64,000 bases of DNA from Bacillus sp. B-jedd (GCF_000821085.1 NZ_CCXR01000001.1:4051001-4115000); one strand, 5' to 3'; counted from the stretch's first letter, positions 7,372 through 18,331 are shown. Notes: generated by a model from the sequence alone, not told the origin. Numbers and translations are program-made.

Positions 7372-8232
7372 TTAATTCAGTTGGACAAACACCATCCTGT
7401 CTTTGCCATTCAAATCATGTACCACTTCAACAACTGCAGACGGGAAGGTGTTTTTGCAAAATAAAGCGACTGCCTCACCCTGGCCGGCTCCTATTTCAAA
7501 ACCGACGATTGCTTTCGGTTTCAGGACCGCGGGAAGCTCATTCATAAACCGCCGGTAAAAATCCAGACCATCATTGCCCGCAAAAAGAGCCCTGTGCGGT
7601 TCATGCTCCGTGACCACATCAGACATCCATTCCTTATCCCCTTCTGGTATGTACGGGGGATTTGAAAGGATAATATCAAAGGCGGAGCCCGCCTCAATAA
7701 ACGGCTGGAGAAGATCCCCGCGGATAAAGTTTATATCCGCGCCAAGGCTGCTGGCGTTCTCCTTCGCCAAAGCAAGAGATCCCTCTGCAATATCCGTCGC
7801 GGTTACGCTCAACTCCGGTTTCTCAAGCTTCATCGTAATAGCGATTGCCCCGCTTCCGGTGCCGATATCCGCCAAACGGAGCCCTTCCGCCTTTCCAAAC
7901 AACTTCCCGATCCGTTCAAGCGCTCCCGCCACCAATTCCTCTGTTTCCGGGCGTGGGATAAGAACCTCTTCATTTACCAAAAAAGGCCGGCCATAAAACT
8001 CTTCCTGGCCGATGATATACTGCACCGGCTTTCCATCCGCATGCTGCCTGACCATTTCTTCAAACCGCTCCCACACACCTTCCGGAAGATCTTCGCGAAT
8101 TTCCGAAAACAAGCGGGTGCGGTCCCATCCCGTGCTATGCCGCAGCAATAATTCGCCAGCGAATGCTTCCCGTCCGGCTTCCTTTAAAAAAGAAGAAGCC
8201 CAGTTGAGGGCTTCGAACACTTTTTTACACAT
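7372..8232 (-). CDS. prmC: Release factor glutamine N5-methyltransferase
   Basis: 286 residues from ATG 8232. PrmC (HemK) methylates the glutamine of the GGQ motif in RF1 and RF2. The N-terminal helical recognition domain precedes a Rossmann SAM-binding domain with [11 protein letters not shown] and the catalytic SNPPYIP. An in-frame GTG three codons upstream (8241) is the other possible start; homologues begin MK-x-x-FEAL, so the ATG is preferred. It overlaps the 3' end of prfA by 8 bp, which implies translational coupling with its substrate's gene. Confidence 0.95.
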   Translation of the reverse strand: MCKKVFEALNWASSFLKEAGREAFAGELLLRHSTGWDRTRLFSEIREDLPEGVWERFEEMVRQHADGKPVQYIIGQEEFYGRPFLVNEEVLIPRPETEELVAGALERIGKLFGKAEGLRLADIGTGSGAIAITMKLEKPELSVTATDIAEGSLALAKENASSLGADINFIRGDLLQPFIEAGSAFDIILSNPPYIPEGDKEWMSDVVTEHEPHRALFAGNDGLDFYRRFMNELPAVLKPKAIVGFEIGAGQGEAVALFCKNTFPSAVVEVVHDLNGKDRMVFVQLN

Positions 8233-9298
8233 CGGAAGCACGTTCCAGCTTGGCGGACTGGTCTTCCATAATTAATGCATCAATGACCTCATCTAGTTTT
8301 CCTTCAAGGATTTGGTCAAGTTTCTGGATTGTCAGGCCGATACGGTGGTCAGTGACCCGGTTTTGCGGGAAGTTATACGTACGGATCCGCTCGGAACGGT
8401 CTCCGGTTCCGACTGCGGATTTACGGACCTGATCATATTCAGCCTGCGCTTCCTGCTGGAACTTGTCATACACACGGGCGCGGAGAATTTTCATCGCCTT
8501 GTCCCGGTTCTTATGTTGGGACTTTTCATCCTGCATCGAGACGGTTATTCCGGTCGGGATATGCGTAAGGCGGACTGCGGACATCGTTGTGTTAACAGAC
8601 TGGCCGCCGGCGCCGCTCGATGCGAATGTATCGAAGCGGATGTCCTTATCATGAATTTCAACCTCAACGTCTTCTGCTTCTGGAAGGCATGCTACCGTCG
8701 CGGTGGACGTGTGGATCCTGCCGCCTGATTCGGTTTCCGGCACACGCTGGACGCGGTGCGCGCCATTTTCAAACTTTAGTTTGGAGTACGCTCCTGTCCC
8801 GTTGATCATAAAGATGATTTCCTTGAATCCGCCAAGGCCGGTCGGGCTCGCATCCATCACTTCCGTCTTCCAGCCCTGCGCCTCAGCGTATCGGCTGTAC
8901 ATTCGGTAAAGGTCACCTGCGAATAGGGCGGCTTCATCACCGCCAGCCGCGCCACGGATTTCAAAAATAACGTTCTTGTCATCATTCGGGTCCTTCGGGA
9001 TAAGGAGAATCTTCAGTTTTTCTTCAAGCTCCTCCAGCTGATCGGAGAGCTCGCTGACTTCCTCTTTGACCATCTCGCGCATCTCGGCATCAAGCTTCTC
9101 ATCGAGCATGGCCTTCGCATCCTGCAGCTGCTCTTTCGCTTCTTTATATTCCCGGTAAACCTGGACGGTTTCTTGTATATCCGACTGCTCCTTCGAATAT
9201 TCGCGGAGCTTCTTTGAATCATTTATCACTTCTGGGTCGCTTAAAAGCTCGTTCAGCCTTTCATAGCGATCCTCAACAGCTTGGAGACGATCAAACAC
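8225..9298 (-). CDS. prfA: Peptide chain release factor 1
   Basis: 357 residues from GTG 9298. RF1 reads UAA and UAG stop codons. The GGQ hydrolysis motif lies in [13 protein letters not shown]. The codon-recognition PxT-type segment is the region around [10 protein letters not shown], followed by the RF1-type [21 protein letters not shown]. An ATG two codons upstream (9304) overlaps the GAGGTGA ribosome-binding site, so the GTG is preferred; it also aligns with the MLDRL start of B. subtilis RF1. A strong sigma-A promoter sits at 9335-9363. Confidence 0.96.
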   Translation of the reverse strand: MFDRLQAVEDRYERLNELLSDPEVINDSKKLREYSKEQSDIQETVQVYREYKEAKEQLQDAKAMLDEKLDAEMREMVKEEVSELSDQLEELEEKLKILLIPKDPNDDKNVIFEIRGAAGGDEAALFAGDLYRMYSRYAEAQGWKTEVMDASPTGLGGFKEIIFMINGTGAYSKLKFENGAHRVQRVPETESGGRIHTSTATVACLPEAEDVEVEIHDKDIRFDTFASSGAGGQSVNTTMSAVRLTHIPTGITVSMQDEKSQHKNRDKAMKILRARVYDKFQQEAQAEYDQVRKSAVGTGDRSERIRTYNFPQNRVTDHRIGLTIQKLDQILEGKLDEVIDALIMEDQSAKLERASDV

Positions 9299-9334
9299 AA
9301 TCATTCACCTCAGTATTTAGTCCATATCTATCCT

Positions 9335-9363
9335 ATTATAATACAGCGGGAAATCTCCGTCAA
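9335..9363 (-). promoter_or_regulatory. Sigma-A promoter of prfA
   Basis: Minus strand TTGACG, 17 nt, TATAAT. It lies 37 bp upstream of the prfA GTG start and should drive prfA-prmC-GNAT. Confidence 0.8.
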
Positions 9364-9520
9364 AGAGGCTGGGAGCATTCCAACTCATTTTATGCTGGAG
9401 CCAAAGGGTTTCATTTTTGCAAAAAAGAGGCTGTGAAGCAACGTTTGCCAGCGCTTCTCGGCAAAAAAAGGGTTAAGTCCCCACCAGACGGGTAATTTTT
9501 AAGCAAAAGAAAAGGAAAGG

Positions 9521-10495
9521 ATGAGGCTGGTGACCTTTGTTGCACTTTTGAGAAAAGGAAATAAATCGTCCGGGATTGCCGCGCTGTCCAATACAGTGCT
9601 TGCCATTATTAAAGGAATTGCCGCCTTCGCCAGCGGAAGCGGGACGATGTTCGCGACTACCTTGCATTCAATTGCAGACGCTACGAATCAGACGTTTGTT
9701 TTCCTGGGGAGTGCCCTGGCCGAAAAGGCGCCTACCCGGAAGTTTCCAACTGGTTTCGGAAGGGTCGTCAATTTGTTCGTGCTCGTCGCGGTCATTGTCA
9801 TCTCTATAATGTCTTACGAAACGATCTTGAAGGGATGGGAGCTGATCCGCCATCCGAAAGCATCGGGCAGCTTCTTGCTGAATATCGTCATTCTTCTTGC
9901 CGCTGTAGGGCTAGATGGAGCCGTTCTGATAAAGGCGATGCGGGAAATCGTCCATGAAACTAGAAGCGATGCGAAAGGGATGGCCATTGTTCCAGCCGCT
10001 TTCAAAAACGTCCGCCTTGCCGCGCCACCTACAAGGCTAGTTTTTTACGAGGATATTATCGCCACCTTTGGCGCCCTGCTTGCCTTGGCAGCAATTGTCC
10101 TCTCCAAGCTGACCGGCCTTTATTTCCTTGATGGTGTCGGAACGATGTTGATTGGCTTCATGCTATTTGGGATCGCCATTAAAATCGGAGCGGAAAATAC
10201 AATCGGCTTGATAGGCGTGGCTGCCCCAAAGGTTATCGAGGACCGGGTAGCAAACCTGATTCTGTCTGATCCGGACGTCGACGATATTAAGCAGATGCGG
10301 ATCATCCAGGAGGGCCGCAGATACCATGTCGAAGGCTATATTGAATTGAAAAAAGGCTTCAGCCTGGCGGTTGCCGATGATATTAAATTCAAAATCCGCG
10401 ACAAACTGCTAGATGATCCTGATATTGGAGATGTGACGATGGGGATCATTGAGACGGACGGCATCCCGGATTGGAAACCCTCACAGGAAGAATAG
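9521..10495 (+). CDS. Cation diffusion facilitator (CDF) family transporter
   Basis: 324 residues, six predicted membrane segments and a C-terminal cytoplasmic domain. The TM2 metal motif is HSIAD (H-x-x-x-D), in TTLHSIADATNQ. At the TM5 position there is FYEDIIATFGALLA, with E-D in place of the usual H/D-x-x-x-D pair, as in the ZnT9/SLC30A9-like branch of the family. Substrate is probably a divalent cation but cannot be named. The ATG follows AAAGGAAAGG; a GTG at codon 4 is an alternative. It is the only plus-strand gene between prfA and ywjG, convergent with tdk. Confidence 0.85.
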   Translation: MRLVTFVALLRKGNKSSGIAALSNTVLAIIKGIAAFASGSGTMFATTLHSIADATNQTFVFLGSALAEKAPTRKFPTGFGRVVNLFVLVAVIVISIMSYETILKGWELIRHPKASGSFLLNIVILLAAVGLDGAVLIKAMREIVHETRSDAKGMAIVPAAFKNVRLAAPPTRLVFYEDIIATFGALLALAAIVLSKLTGLYFLDGVGTMLIGFMLFGIAIKIGAENTIGLIGVAAPKVIEDRVANLILSDPDVDDIKQMRIIQEGRRYHVEGYIELKKGFSLAVADDIKFKIRDKLLDDPDIGDVTMGIIETDGIPDWKPSQEE

Positions 10496-10519
10496 GTATG
10501 TGAAATAGTCATTAATCGC

Positions 10520-10560
10520 AAAAAAAGAGGCATGCCCAGTTGAAGCTGGACATGCCTCTT
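10520..10560 (-). terminator. Terminator between the CDF gene and tdk
   Basis: Long stem GAGGCATG.CCAG/CTGG.CATGCCTC with the minus-strand run TTTTTTT. The plus-strand side has only TTTCAG. It mainly serves tdk but can stop the convergent CDF transcript as well. Confidence 0.85.
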
Positions 10561-10564
10561 TCAG

Positions 10565-11185
10565 TTATAATGCTTTAAAATTTGATACGGCTTTCTCAGT
10601 TTCAGCCGCCGCTTTTGGCACTTCATGGTGATGCCTGCAGCGCGGCTCGTATGCTTCAGATGCTCCAACGAGGATAACAGGATCATCATAGGAAGCAGGC
10701 CTGCCGTCGATCAGGCGCTGAGTCCGGCTGGCGGGTGATCCGCAAACCGCGCAAACAGCCTGAAGCTTTGTCACTAGCTCGGCAATTGCCATGAGTTCGG
10801 GCATTTTGCCAAAAGGCTCGCCGCGAAAATCCTGGTCAAGACCGGCTGCAATCACTCGATAGCCGCTGTTGGCCAAATGCTGGATGACATTTACGATTTC
10901 GTCGTCAAAAAATTGGACCTCATCAATGGCGATGACGTCTATCTCGACGTCGATATGGTCGAAGATAGCAGTTGAATGGGAGACCGGCATGGCAATGAAG
11001 GATGAACCATTATGGGAAACAACAGAATCCTCACTATAGCGATCGTCAATTTTCGGTTTAAACACAGCAATCTTTTGTTTTGCGAATTGCGCCCTTCGCA
11101 CCCGGCGGATCAATTCCTCCGACTTCCCCGAAAACATACTGCCGCAAATGACCTCAACCCATCCGCTTTGCTTCATAACATACAT
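10565..11185 (-). CDS. tdk: Thymidine kinase
   Basis: 206 residues from ATG 11185 ([15 protein letters not shown]), preceded by AAGGAGAGG; the open frame extends eight codons further but homologues start here. It phosphorylates thymidine with ATP in the salvage pathway. Walker A is [12 protein letters not shown], the Mg/ATP segment is [10 protein letters not shown], and the lasso-loop zinc site is formed by CAVCG with a second C-R-H-H-H near the C-terminus. Thymidine contact residues lie in [17 protein letters not shown]. Confidence 0.96.
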   Translation of the reverse strand: MYVMKQSGWVEVICGSMFSGKSEELIRRVRRAQFAKQKIAVFKPKIDDRYSEDSVVSHNGSSFIAMPVSHSTAIFDHIDVEIDVIAIDEVQFFDDEIVNVIQHLANSGYRVIAAGLDQDFRGEPFGKMPELMAIAELVTKLQAVCAVCGSPASRTQRLIDGRPASYDDPVILVGASEAYEPRCRHHHEVPKAAAETEKAVSNFKAL

Positions 11186-11360
11186 TCTACTGCCTCTCCT
11201 TCCATTCAAACCCTGGTCTTTATTATGTAGTATATAAGATTGTTTCCAAGCGTCTCGTCTATTGGCAAAAATAAGTTTCTTTTTATTGTAGGTTTACCCT
11301 TTTGCCCCATCGGAAATCCCCTGATGACACCATTCGAGTAAATTCTCACATTAGAAAGTA

Positions 11361-11397
11361 AAAAAACAGGCAAGCGATGTTGATTCTTGCCTGTTTT
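11361..11397 (-). terminator. Terminator of rpmE
   Basis: Stem AAAACAGGCAAG/CTTGCCTGTTTT with minus-strand TTTTTTTACTTT, just downstream of the rpmE stop codon. Confidence 0.88.
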
Positions 11398-11411
11398 TGA
11401 ACAGTTGTAAA

Positions 11412-11624
11412 TTATTGTTGCTGCTGCTTCATGCCGTATTTCTTATTGAAACGGTCAACACGTCCGCCAGCTTCAGCGAATTTTTGACGTCCTGTATAGA
11501 ATGGATGGCACTCGGAGCAAGTTTCAACGCGGATTTCGTTTTTCACTGATCCGGTTTCAAAAGTGTTGCCGCAAGCACAAGTCACCTTTACTGTCTTGTA
11601 ATTAGGATGGATTCCTGCTTTCAT
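11412..11624 (-). CDS. rpmE: Ribosomal protein bL31 (zinc-binding form)
   Basis: 70 residues starting [22 protein letters not shown] from ATG 11624, which follows GGAAGGAGATG. Four cysteines (C16, C18, C36, C39) mark the zinc-containing 'C+' type of L31, as opposed to the zinc-free paralogue induced under zinc limitation. The C-terminus ends in a short glutamine run. The 80-nt leader contains a small hairpin (GGGC...GCCC) that might be an L31 autoregulatory leader, but I cannot confirm this. The promoter is at 11711-11739. Confidence 0.96.
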   Translation of the reverse strand: MKAGIHPNYKTVKVTCACGNTFETGSVKNEIRVETCSECHPFYTGRQKFAEAGGRVDRFNKKYGMKQQQQ

Positions 11625-11710
11625 TCTTGTCATCTCCTTCCGCCCTGAGTCATTTCGAAACAGAGTTATAGCCTGGGCCATAGCAGCCCTCGGTAAAAAA
11701 CACTGTTATC

Positions 11711-11739
11711 ATTATAACAAGCGCATCGCTGTTTTGCAA
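11711..11739 (-). promoter_or_regulatory. Sigma-A promoter of rpmE
   Basis: Minus strand TTGCAA, 17 nt, TATAAT. It lies about 90-115 bp upstream of the rpmE ATG, leaving a leader of about 80 nt. Confidence 0.78.
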
Positions 11740-11773
11740 GATGGGATTTTTGACCTTTTATGAGAATATTTCT

Positions 11774-11815
11774 GTTGATTTCCGCTGCGGGGACATGCTT
11801 TCCGCTCCAATCAAC
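11774..11815. repeat. 42-bp deletion derivative of the GTTGATT/AATCAAC interspersed repeat
   Basis: Starts GTTGATTTCC, continues with GGGGACATGCTTTCCGC and ends CCAATCAAC. This joins the two ends of the longer repeat at 21501, 45252 and 50994, with the ~170-bp middle absent. It lies between rho and rpmE. Confidence 0.75.
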
Positions 11816-11886
11816 CCATATATTATTAATATTTTCCTTTAAACAGCCAATATGAAATCCCACTATATCTACTTAAAATATATTTA

Positions 11887-13167
11887 CTATTGCTGCTGTC
11901 TGCGGTTGGTGTTGCTTTTCATTTCTTCGCTGACTTGCGCGAAAAATTCTTCGTTGGATTTTGTCTGCTTCAGTTTTTTGAGGAATCGTTCGGCAAAATC
12001 CGGGCTGTCGGTCATTGATTTCCGGATGGCCCATAGTGCGTCTAGCTGATCTTTTGGCAAAAGGAGTTCTTCTTTCCTCGTACCGGATCGGCGGATGTCG
12101 AGTGCCGGGAAAATTCTTCTTTCGGCAAGCGAACGGTCCAAATGGAGTTCCATATTGCCAGTTCCCTTAAACTCTTCATAAATGACATCGTCCATACGGG
12201 AGCCGGTATCAATCAGGGCTGTCGCAAGAATGGTCAGACTGCCGCCTTCTTCAATATTCCGGGCTGCGCCAAAGAAACGCTTGGGCCGGTGGAATGCTGC
12301 CGGGTCAATACCGCCGGAAAGCGTCCGGCCGCTTGGCGGGATGACAAGGTTATAAGCCCTCGCCAATCGTGTAATACTATCCATCAGGATGATGACATCC
12401 TTCTTGTGTTCGACAAGGCGCATAGCCCGTTCCAGGACGAGTTCGGCCACCTTGATATGGTTCTCAGGCACTTCATCAAACGTCGAGCTGACAACATCGC
12501 CCACAACGGAACGTTCGATATCGGTCACTTCCTCCGGCCGCTCATCAATCAGCAGGACGATCAGTTCCGCTTCTGGATGGTTAGTTGTAATGCTGTTGGC
12601 AATTTCCTTCAACAGCATCGTCTTTCCTGCCTTTGGAGGCGCGACAATCAATCCACGCTGCCCGAAACCAACAGGAGCGATCACATCCATGATTCTTGTG
12701 GATAGATGCTTCGGAGTCGTCTCCAGTTTAATCTGCCTATCGGGATAAAGCGCGGTCAAAGCCGGGAAATGGACCCGTTCCTTTGCGGATTCAGGGTTTT
12801 CGCCGTTAACAGCCTCTACATGCAAAAGGCCGTAGTAACGCTCGCTTTCCTTTGGCGGCCTGACTTTTCCGGAAACCTTGTCTCCGTTCCGCAAGTCGAA
12901 GCGGCGGATTTGGGACGCGGAAATATAAATATCTTCCGAGCTTGGTGAATAGTTGATCGGGCGAAGGAAACCAAAGCCCTCCGATTGGATAATTTCAAGG
13001 ACGCCTTCCATAAAGAAAAAGCCCTGCTGCTCGGCACGCGCCTTCAGAATTGAAAAAATAAGTTCTTTCTTTGTCAGTTTGCTGTAATAAGATACTTTAT
13101 ACTCACGGGCAAGCTCATAGAGCTCCTTTAGCTTCATATTCTCGAGACTGGTAATTGTTAATTCCAT
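11887..13167 (-). CDS. rho: Transcription termination factor Rho
   Basis: 426 residues. The N-terminal RNA-binding domain ([16 protein letters not shown], then [21 protein letters not shown]) precedes the hexameric helicase/ATPase core. Walker A is [14 protein letters not shown], Walker [16 protein letters not shown], the Q-loop region [15 protein letters not shown] and the R-loop region [11 protein letters not shown]. It terminates untranslated or antisense RNA. The ribosome-binding site (GGTGT) is weak for such a conserved gene, and a 333-bp gap separates it from glpX. Confidence 0.97.
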   Translation of the reverse strand: MELTITSLENMKLKELYELAREYKVSYYSKLTKKELIFSILKARAEQQGFFFMEGVLEIIQSEGFGFLRPINYSPSSEDIYISASQIRRFDLRNGDKVSGKVRPPKESERYYGLLHVEAVNGENPESAKERVHFPALTALYPDRQIKLETTPKHLSTRIMDVIAPVGFGQRGLIVAPPKAGKTMLLKEIANSITTNHPEAELIVLLIDERPEEVTDIERSVVGDVVSSTFDEVPENHIKVAELVLERAMRLVEHKKDVIILMDSITRLARAYNLVIPPSGRTLSGGIDPAAFHRPKRFFGAARNIEEGGSLTILATALIDTGSRMDDVIYEEFKGTGNMELHLDRSLAERRIFPALDIRRSGTRKEELLLPKDQLDALWAIRKSMTDSPDFAERFLKKLKQTKSNEEFFAQVSEEMKSNTNRRQQQ

Positions 13168-13501
13168 TTGGACACCACACTTTACTATTTTGATTCTTCT
13201 CTTTGCCGCGCCCCGAAGGATGCACTTATTCCTTTTAGTTGAAAACGGACTGAAAGACCGGCGTTTCTATCCAATTTTGCAAAAGTTAAAAAGGTCTTGT
13301 TTCGAGCAGAGAGGGATTTCGTTGTTCTTGAAGGATTCTGGAAGTTTAATTGGAAGATTAGCAGATGCTAGCAAAACAATTTCTATTTTACCCGTTATCG
13401 CAAAAAATAACCATACTTTTCAAAACTTGTTTATTGTTTACCGAAGTAAACCTGTTCCCCGCAAAAGCGGGGCCCGGGCTGGATGTGCCCGGGGCCAGAG
13501 T
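13168..13501 (-). other. Gap between glpX and rho with two GC-rich stem-loops
   Basis: No gene seen. Just beyond the glpX stop, two hairpins occur on the minus strand, CCCGGGC/GCCCGGG (about 13473-13493) and CCCCGC/GCGGGG (about 13457-13472). Neither has a following T-run, so they may act as RNA 3'-end stabilisers or in Rho-related control rather than as plain terminators. A TTTTGCAAAA palindrome is at 13275. No convincing promoter for rho was identified. Confidence 0.5.
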
Positions 13502-14464
13502 TTAGCCAATTACAAGATTAGGTTTCTTATGCAGGCTGTGGCGCCCTTCTATAAAGCGGACCGTTCCTGATTTCGCGCGCATGACAATTGAGTGTGTCGA
13601 GCCATAGCTGCCTTTAAACTGGACTCCTTTTAGAAGTTCTCCATCGGTTACTCCGGTAGCTGCGAATATCGCGTCATCGCCGCAGACAAGGTCTTCCATT
13701 CTGAGCACTTTATTGATATCAAGACCCATTTTTCGGCAGCGTTCAACCTCAGCATCGTTTGATGGGACGAGTTTTCCGATGATTTCTCCGCCGAGGCATT
13801 TCAAGGCAACGGCTGCGAGTACGCCTTCCGGTGCCCCTCCTGATCCGAACAAAATATCAACACCGGTAGTATCGAAAGCCGTATTGATTGCTCCGGCGAC
13901 ATCCCCGTCGTTGATCAGCTTAATTCTCGCCCCTGCCTCGCGAAGCTGGGCAATGATATGCGCATGGCGCTCACGGTTCAGGACAGTCGCGACGACGTCC
14001 TCAATATCCTTGTTTTTCGCCCTGGCAACCGCTTTCAAATTATCGATGACAGAAGCATTTATATCTATTTCGCCAACCGCTTCGGGCCCGACCGCGATTT
14101 TATCCATGTACATGTCAGGGGCATGCAGCAAGTTCCCATGATCCGCAACCGCAAGGACAGCAAGCGCGTTCCATCCGCCAGACGCCACGATATTCGTTCC
14201 CTCAAGTGGATCGACTGCCACATCGACCCGCGGACCGTAGCCTGTGCCAAGCTTTTCACCGATATAAAGCATTGGCGCTTCGTCCATTTCCCCTTCACCA
14301 ATGACAACCGTGCCTTTCATTGGGACTGTGTCGAATACATTCCGCATTGCAGAAGTAGCGGCATCATCCGCTTCATCTTTTTTGCCCCGGCCCATCCATC
14401 TGGCCGATGCGAGTGCAGCTGCTTCTGTTACTCGGACGAGTTCCATCGTTAAGCTTCTTTCCAT
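13502..14464 (-). CDS. glpX: Class II fructose-1,6-bisphosphatase
   Basis: 320 residues from ATG 14464 ([19 protein letters not shown]), which has a GGGGGA site; the frame opens five codons earlier. It hydrolyses fructose-1,6-bisphosphate in gluconeogenesis. Metal and substrate motifs are [23 protein letters not shown] and [13 protein letters not shown]. It lies between murA and rho, as B. subtilis ywjI does, next to fructose-bisphosphate aldolase and transaldolase genes that share its substrate pool. Confidence 0.96.
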   Translation of the reverse strand: MERSLTMELVRVTEAAALASARWMGRGKKDEADDAATSAMRNVFDTVPMKGTVVIGEGEMDEAPMLYIGEKLGTGYGPRVDVAVDPLEGTNIVASGGWNALAVLAVADHGNLLHAPDMYMDKIAVGPEAVGEIDINASVIDNLKAVARAKNKDIEDVVATVLNRERHAHIIAQLREAGARIKLINDGDVAGAINTAFDTTGVDILFGSGGAPEGVLAAVALKCLGGEIIGKLVPSNDAEVERCRKMGLDINKVLRMEDLVCGDDAIFAATGVTDGELLKGVQFKGSYGSTHSIVMRAKSGTVRFIEGRHSLHKKPNLVIG

Positions 14465-14536
14465 CGGTTTTTCCCCCATTATTGGTCTATTTCTTTCAAT
14501 CTCGCATACTTTGGCCGCTAGTCTGCAAGGCAGCTT

Positions 14537-14568
14537 TAAAAGGCGCTTTCCCCCGGGGGCAAGCGCCT
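14537..14568 (-). terminator. Terminator of murA
   Basis: Stem AGGCGCTT/AAGCGCCT with a G/C loop and minus-strand TTTTAAAG. Confidence 0.8.
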
Positions 14569-14578
14569 CCTTTAAGCC

Positions 14579-15865
14579 TTACGTATTCTTTAGCTGTTCG
14601 ACTTCCTCTTCCGTCATGGCTTCCCGCCATACGGTCGCGCCAAGTCCATTCAGTTTTTCGACAAGGTTGCTGTAGCCTCTGTCGATGTGCTCGAGACCGG
14701 TTACTTCCGTGATCCCTTCCGCTATCAGCCCTGCAATGACCAACGCAGCGCCAGCCCGCAGATCGCTCGCTTTTACCTTGGCCCCCTGAAGCTGGACGGG
14801 ACCCGATACAATTGCGGAACGCCCTTCCACTTTTATACTGGCATTCATTCGTCTTAATTCATCAATATGCTTGAAACGGGCACCATAGATAGTGTCGGTC
14901 ACCATGCTGGAGCCTTCCGCTTTTGTCAAAAGTGATGTGAATGGCTGCTGCAAATCTGTAGGGAACCCTGGATAAACTAGTGTTTTTATGTCAACGGCCT
15001 TTAATTTTGAAGTTCCGCGGACAAAAATCTGGTCATCCCCCGCTTCTATACAAACACCCATTTCACTAAGTTTTGCAATCAATGATTCGAGGTGCTGGGG
15101 AATTACATTATCCACAAGTACCCCTTCACCCATGGCAGCGCCAAGAATAATGTAAGTACCAGCCTCAATCCGGTCCGGTATAATCGTATGGCGGCAGCCG
15201 TGCAGAGTGTCGACTCCATCGATGCGGATAACGTCTGTTCCGGCCCCTTTGATCTTTGCGCCCATATTTGTCAGCAATGTTGCGACATCAATGATTTCCG
15301 GTTCCTTAGCGGCATTTTCAATAATGGTCCTGCCCTTCGCACGGACAGCTGCGAGCATGATATTAATCGTTGCTCCGACACTGACAACATCGAGATAAAT
15401 CCGCGCTCCCCTAAGCTCGTCCGCCCTTAGGTAAATCGCACCTTGTTCATTCGTCACGTGGGCGCCTAGCGCTTCAAATCCTTTAATATGCTGATCAATC
15501 GGCCTTGGACCAAGATGGCATCCGCCCGGAAGTCCGATAACGGCTTTTTTAAACCTGCCGAGCATCGCACCCATAAGGTAGTAAGAGGCCCGAAGTTTTT
15601 TTACTTTGCCGTTCGGAAGGGGCATTGAGATCATCCCGGCCGGGTCGACCGTCATTTCTTGATCAGAGAGTTGCACTTTGCCGCCAATCTCTTCAAGCAG
15701 CCCTTTGAGGATTTCCACGTCGGAAATATCCGGAAGCCCCTCGATTGTAACAGGGGAATCCGCCAGAATTGTTGCAGGTATTAAGGCAACAGCGCTATTT
15801 TTGGCACCGCTTACGCGAACGGTTCCTTTGAGGGGGTATCCGCCGGCAATTTTAAGCTTTTCCAT
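14579..15865 (-). CDS. murA: UDP-N-acetylglucosamine 1-carboxyvinyltransferase (MurAB/MurZ type)
   Basis: 428 residues, full length. It transfers enolpyruvate from PEP to UDP-GlcNAc in the first committed step of peptidoglycan synthesis. Seen are the N-terminal [24 protein letters not shown], the catalytic loop [16 protein letters not shown] holding the fosfomycin-sensitive cysteine, and [10 protein letters not shown]. Its position between fsa and glpX identifies it as the second Bacillus paralogue (MurAB/MurZ) rather than the atp-linked MurAA. Confidence 0.95.
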   Translation of the reverse strand: MEKLKIAGGYPLKGTVRVSGAKNSAVALIPATILADSPVTIEGLPDISDVEILKGLLEEIGGKVQLSDQEMTVDPAGMISMPLPNGKVKKLRASYYLMGAMLGRFKKAVIGLPGGCHLGPRPIDQHIKGFEALGAHVTNEQGAIYLRADELRGARIYLDVVSVGATINIMLAAVRAKGRTIIENAAKEPEIIDVATLLTNMGAKIKGAGTDVIRIDGVDTLHGCRHTIIPDRIEAGTYIILGAAMGEGVLVDNVIPQHLESLIAKLSEMGVCIEAGDDQIFVRGTSKLKAVDIKTLVYPGFPTDLQQPFTSLLTKAEGSSMVTDTIYGARFKHIDELRRMNASIKVEGRSAIVSGPVQLQGAKVKASDLRAGAALVIAGLIAEGITEVTGLEHIDRGYSNLVEKLNGLGATVWREAMTEEEVEQLKNT

Positions 15866-15897
15866 TTTCGACTCCCTTTCCAGCCATCGAACATGTT

Positions 15898-15928
15898 ATT
15901 TCGGCTGGCCGAATGAGCCAGCCGAAAT
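15898..15928. other. Stem-loop in the murA leader region
   Basis: Perfect stem ATTTCGGCTGGC/GCCAGCCGAAAT within the 209-bp gap between fsa and murA. There is no T-run on either side, so it is not a standard terminator. It could be a leader structure for murA or a 3' stabiliser for fsa. Confidence 0.5.
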
Positions 15929-16074
15929 ATAAGGCATTATTTTCCAATAGCAAAAGATGCAATCCGACAGTTTGTCATATCCACTAGTTTACACGAAAAT
16001 TCCTTTTTCATGTACTGATAACTAAAAAAGTTCAAAAATGGTAAAGCAATTTTAATTAATTTTAAACGTTTTTC

Positions 16075-16716
16075 TTATCGGGAATTCCAATCCTTCAGGA
16101 ACGCCTCGATCCCTTTGTCTGTAAGAGGATGGTGGAAAAGCTGCATTAGCACTTTGTAAGGGATGGTCGCAATGTCCGCTCCCCTTAACGCCGCTTCCGT
16201 TACATGCATAGGATGTCTGATGGAAGCTGCGATGATTTCTGTTTCAATCCCATGGACCGCGAAAATCTCCGAGATGGTTGAAATAAGGTCAAGGCCGTTT
16301 TGGCCAATATCATCCAGTCTGCCTAGGAACGGAGATACATAGGAAGCACCTGCACGCGCAGCGAGCAGCGCCTGGTTTGCATTGAAAATAAGAGTTACGT
16401 TCGTTTTGATACCTTTTTGTGAAAAGGCATGGACAGCCTTCAGGCCATCTGGCGTCATAGGAACTTTAATGGTGATATTCGGAGCAATTTTTGCCAGCTC
16501 CAGCCCTTCACGAATCATCCCTTCAGCATCAAGAGCAATGACTTCGGCACTTACAGAGCCTGGAACCAGTTCTGTAATTTCCTTAAGCCTTTCCTCAAAC
16601 GAAACACCTTTTTCTTTTGCCACAAGGGAAGGGTTTGTCGTCACTCCTGCCAATAGGCCAAGTTCATAAGCGTCACGAATTTCGTCCATGTTGGCTGTAT
16701 CAATAAAAAATTTCAT
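16075..16716 (-). CDS. fsa: Transaldolase / fructose-6-phosphate aldolase family (YwjH)
   Basis: 213 residues of the short transaldolase (subfamily 3B/FSA-like) type. [28 protein letters not shown], the Schiff-base lysine in ITIKVPMT, and [31 protein letters not shown] are all present. Most Bacillus members are transaldolases of the pentose phosphate pathway; true FSA activity cannot be told from sequence here. A GGAGG site precedes the ATG. Neighbours are fba and murA. Confidence 0.93.
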   Translation of the reverse strand: MKFFIDTANMDEIRDAYELGLLAGVTTNPSLVAKEKGVSFEERLKEITELVPGSVSAEVIALDAEGMIREGLELAKIAPNITIKVPMTPDGLKAVHAFSQKGIKTNVTLIFNANQALLAARAGASYVSPFLGRLDDIGQNGLDLISTISEIFAVHGIETEIIAASIRHPMHVTEAALRGADIATIPYKVLMQLFHHPLTDKGIEAFLKDWNSR

Positions 16717-16764
16717 ATGTAACCTCCAAATTTGTGTCTTATTGGTAATAATGATAAAAAATGA

Positions 16765-16795
16765 ATTGAAACCGCCTCTAATACAGGGGCGGTTT
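16765..16795 (-). terminator. Terminator of fba
   Basis: Stem AAACCGCC/GGCGGTTT followed on the minus strand by CAATTCATTTTT. It lies about 30 bp after the fba stop. Confidence 0.7.
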
Positions 16796-16822
16796 CACCT
16801 ATTTTTCCACAGTCCAGCCGGG

Positions 16823-17683
16823 TTACTCTGCTTTGCCTGAAGAACCGAATTCACGCATTTTGCCAATAACTGTTTCTTTAATGGCGTCACGGGCAGGCCC
16901 GAGATATTTACGAGGGTCGTATTCGTTCGGCTTGGCAGCCAGGACTTCCCGCACCACTTTAGCGGATGCAATCTGGTTTTCTGTATTAACGTTAATTTTC
17001 GCGGTTCCAAGTGAAATGGATTTTTGGATATCCTTTGTAGGGATTCCTGTTCCGCCATGCAGGACAAGTGGCACTCCAGTAGCTTGTCCGATTTCTTCCA
17101 TCTCCTTGAAACCAAGGTTAGGTTCGCCTTTGTATGGTCCATGAACGGAGCCAAGAGCAGGAGCAAGGCAGTCAATGTTCGTTTTCTTTACAAGCTCTTC
17201 ACACTCATTAGGATTGGCATAGATGACGCCATCAGCAATGACATCGTCTTCCTGCCCGCCTACTGTCCCAAGCTCAGCTTCAACAGAAACGCCTTTGGAA
17301 TGGGCATATTCAACTACTTTAGAAGTAATCTCGATATTTTCTTCGAACGGATGGTGGGAGGCATCAATCATGACAGATGTGAAGCCTGCATCAATGGCAG
17401 CTTTACATTTGTCATAGCTTGAACCATGGTCAAGATGGATGGCGACCGGAACAGTAACGTTGTAATCCTCCAACAAGCCTTCAACCATTTTAACAACCGT
17501 TTTGAAACCGCCCATATAACGGGCTGCACCCTCGGATACCCCAAGGATGACAGGAGACTTCTCTTCCTGCGCAGCCAAAAGGATTGCCTGTGTAAATTCA
17601 AGATTGTTCAAGTTGAATTGTCCAACCGCATAGCCTTCCGCTTTTGCTTTTTTGAGCATATCTGTCATGGAAACTAAAGGCAT
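16823..17683 (-). CDS. fba: Class II fructose-1,6-bisphosphate aldolase
   Basis: 286 residues. The zinc-dependent aldolase cleaves fructose-1,6-bisphosphate to DHAP and glyceraldehyde-3-phosphate. Zinc ligands are in [21 protein letters not shown] and VLHGGTGIP; the phosphate-binding loop is [27 protein letters not shown] gives a very strong ribosome-binding site. It lies directly downstream of spo0F, as in B. subtilis. A 285-bp gap separates the two genes, in which I see no further feature. Confidence 0.97.
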   Translation of the reverse strand: MPLVSMTDMLKKAKAEGYAVGQFNLNNLEFTQAILLAAQEEKSPVILGVSEGAARYMGGFKTVVKMVEGLLEDYNVTVPVAIHLDHGSSYDKCKAAIDAGFTSVMIDASHHPFEENIEITSKVVEYAHSKGVSVEAELGTVGGQEDDVIADGVIYANPNECEELVKKTNIDCLAPALGSVHGPYKGEPNLGFKEMEEIGQATGVPLVLHGGTGIPTKDIQKSISLGTAKINVNTENQIASAKVVREVLAAKPNEYDPRKYLGPARDAIKETVIGKMREFGSSGKAE

Positions 17684-17968
17684 ATCTTTATTCCTCCTTT
17701 ATGTTAGCCGTCTCTTTTCAACCCGGGCTCCCATAGAAGGATGCCCTTCTTGCCAGCCATTTATGTATAAATGCCTCCTGCCAAAAAGAGAAAACAGCCT
17801 GTCAACACCATAAGTATCATAACAAAATAGATGCGAAAATTCCATTAAACAAATAGATTTACGCAAACTGCCACAATGAAAGCGCGAACACTTCCAATTT
17901 ACCCCATGACCGGTAAATAAAACGTTGAAAGCTGTCCTGAACGGTGCTCTATTCAAGGAGGAGATTGT

Positions 17969-18331
17969 TTAATTTGTTGTGTATTGACTCACCGCATTGC
18001 GGATGTCATCAATATCGAACGGTTTCGCAAAATGGGTAAGAGCGCCAAGGTCCTTCGCTTCCTGGATCATGTCCAGCTCACCGTATGCCGTCATAATAAT
18101 CACTTTAATTTCCGAATCGATAACCTTCATCCTTTTAAGGATTTCAATCCCATCCATTCCGGGGATTTTCATGTCCAAAAGGACAAGGTCTGGCGAATGC
18201 TTTTTTACTATTTCAAGAGCCTGGATTCCGTTGGCAGCCTGGAATGTGGAATAGCCTTCCTTTTGAAAAACTTCGTTAAGCAGGATGCGAATTCCAAATT
18301 GATCGTCAACTATAAGAATTTTCCCTTTCAT
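17969..18331 (-). CDS. spo0F: Sporulation phosphorelay response regulator Spo0F
   Basis: 120 residues, a lone receiver domain. It takes phosphate from the Kin sensor kinases and passes it to Spo0B, then Spo0A. Acidic pocket D9/D10, phospho-acceptor D53 ([13 protein letters not shown]), T81 and K103 are all present. There is no output domain. The upstream region carries a near-perfect sigma-H promoter and a Spo0A-box-like site, consistent with induction at the start of sporulation. Confidence 0.96.
   Translation of the reverse strand: MKGKILIVDDQFGIRILLNEVFQKEGYSTFQAANGIQALEIVKKHSPDLVLLDMKIPGMDGIEILKRMKVIDSEIKVIIMTAYGELDMIQEAKDLGALTHFAKPFDIDDIRNAVSQYTTN

Noticed and set aside
11625..11705. 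L31-type autoregulatory leader of rpmE
   Set aside because: Only a small GGGC/GCCC hairpin is visible. The match to a known leader motif could not be shown by eye, so it is mentioned only in the rpmE entry.
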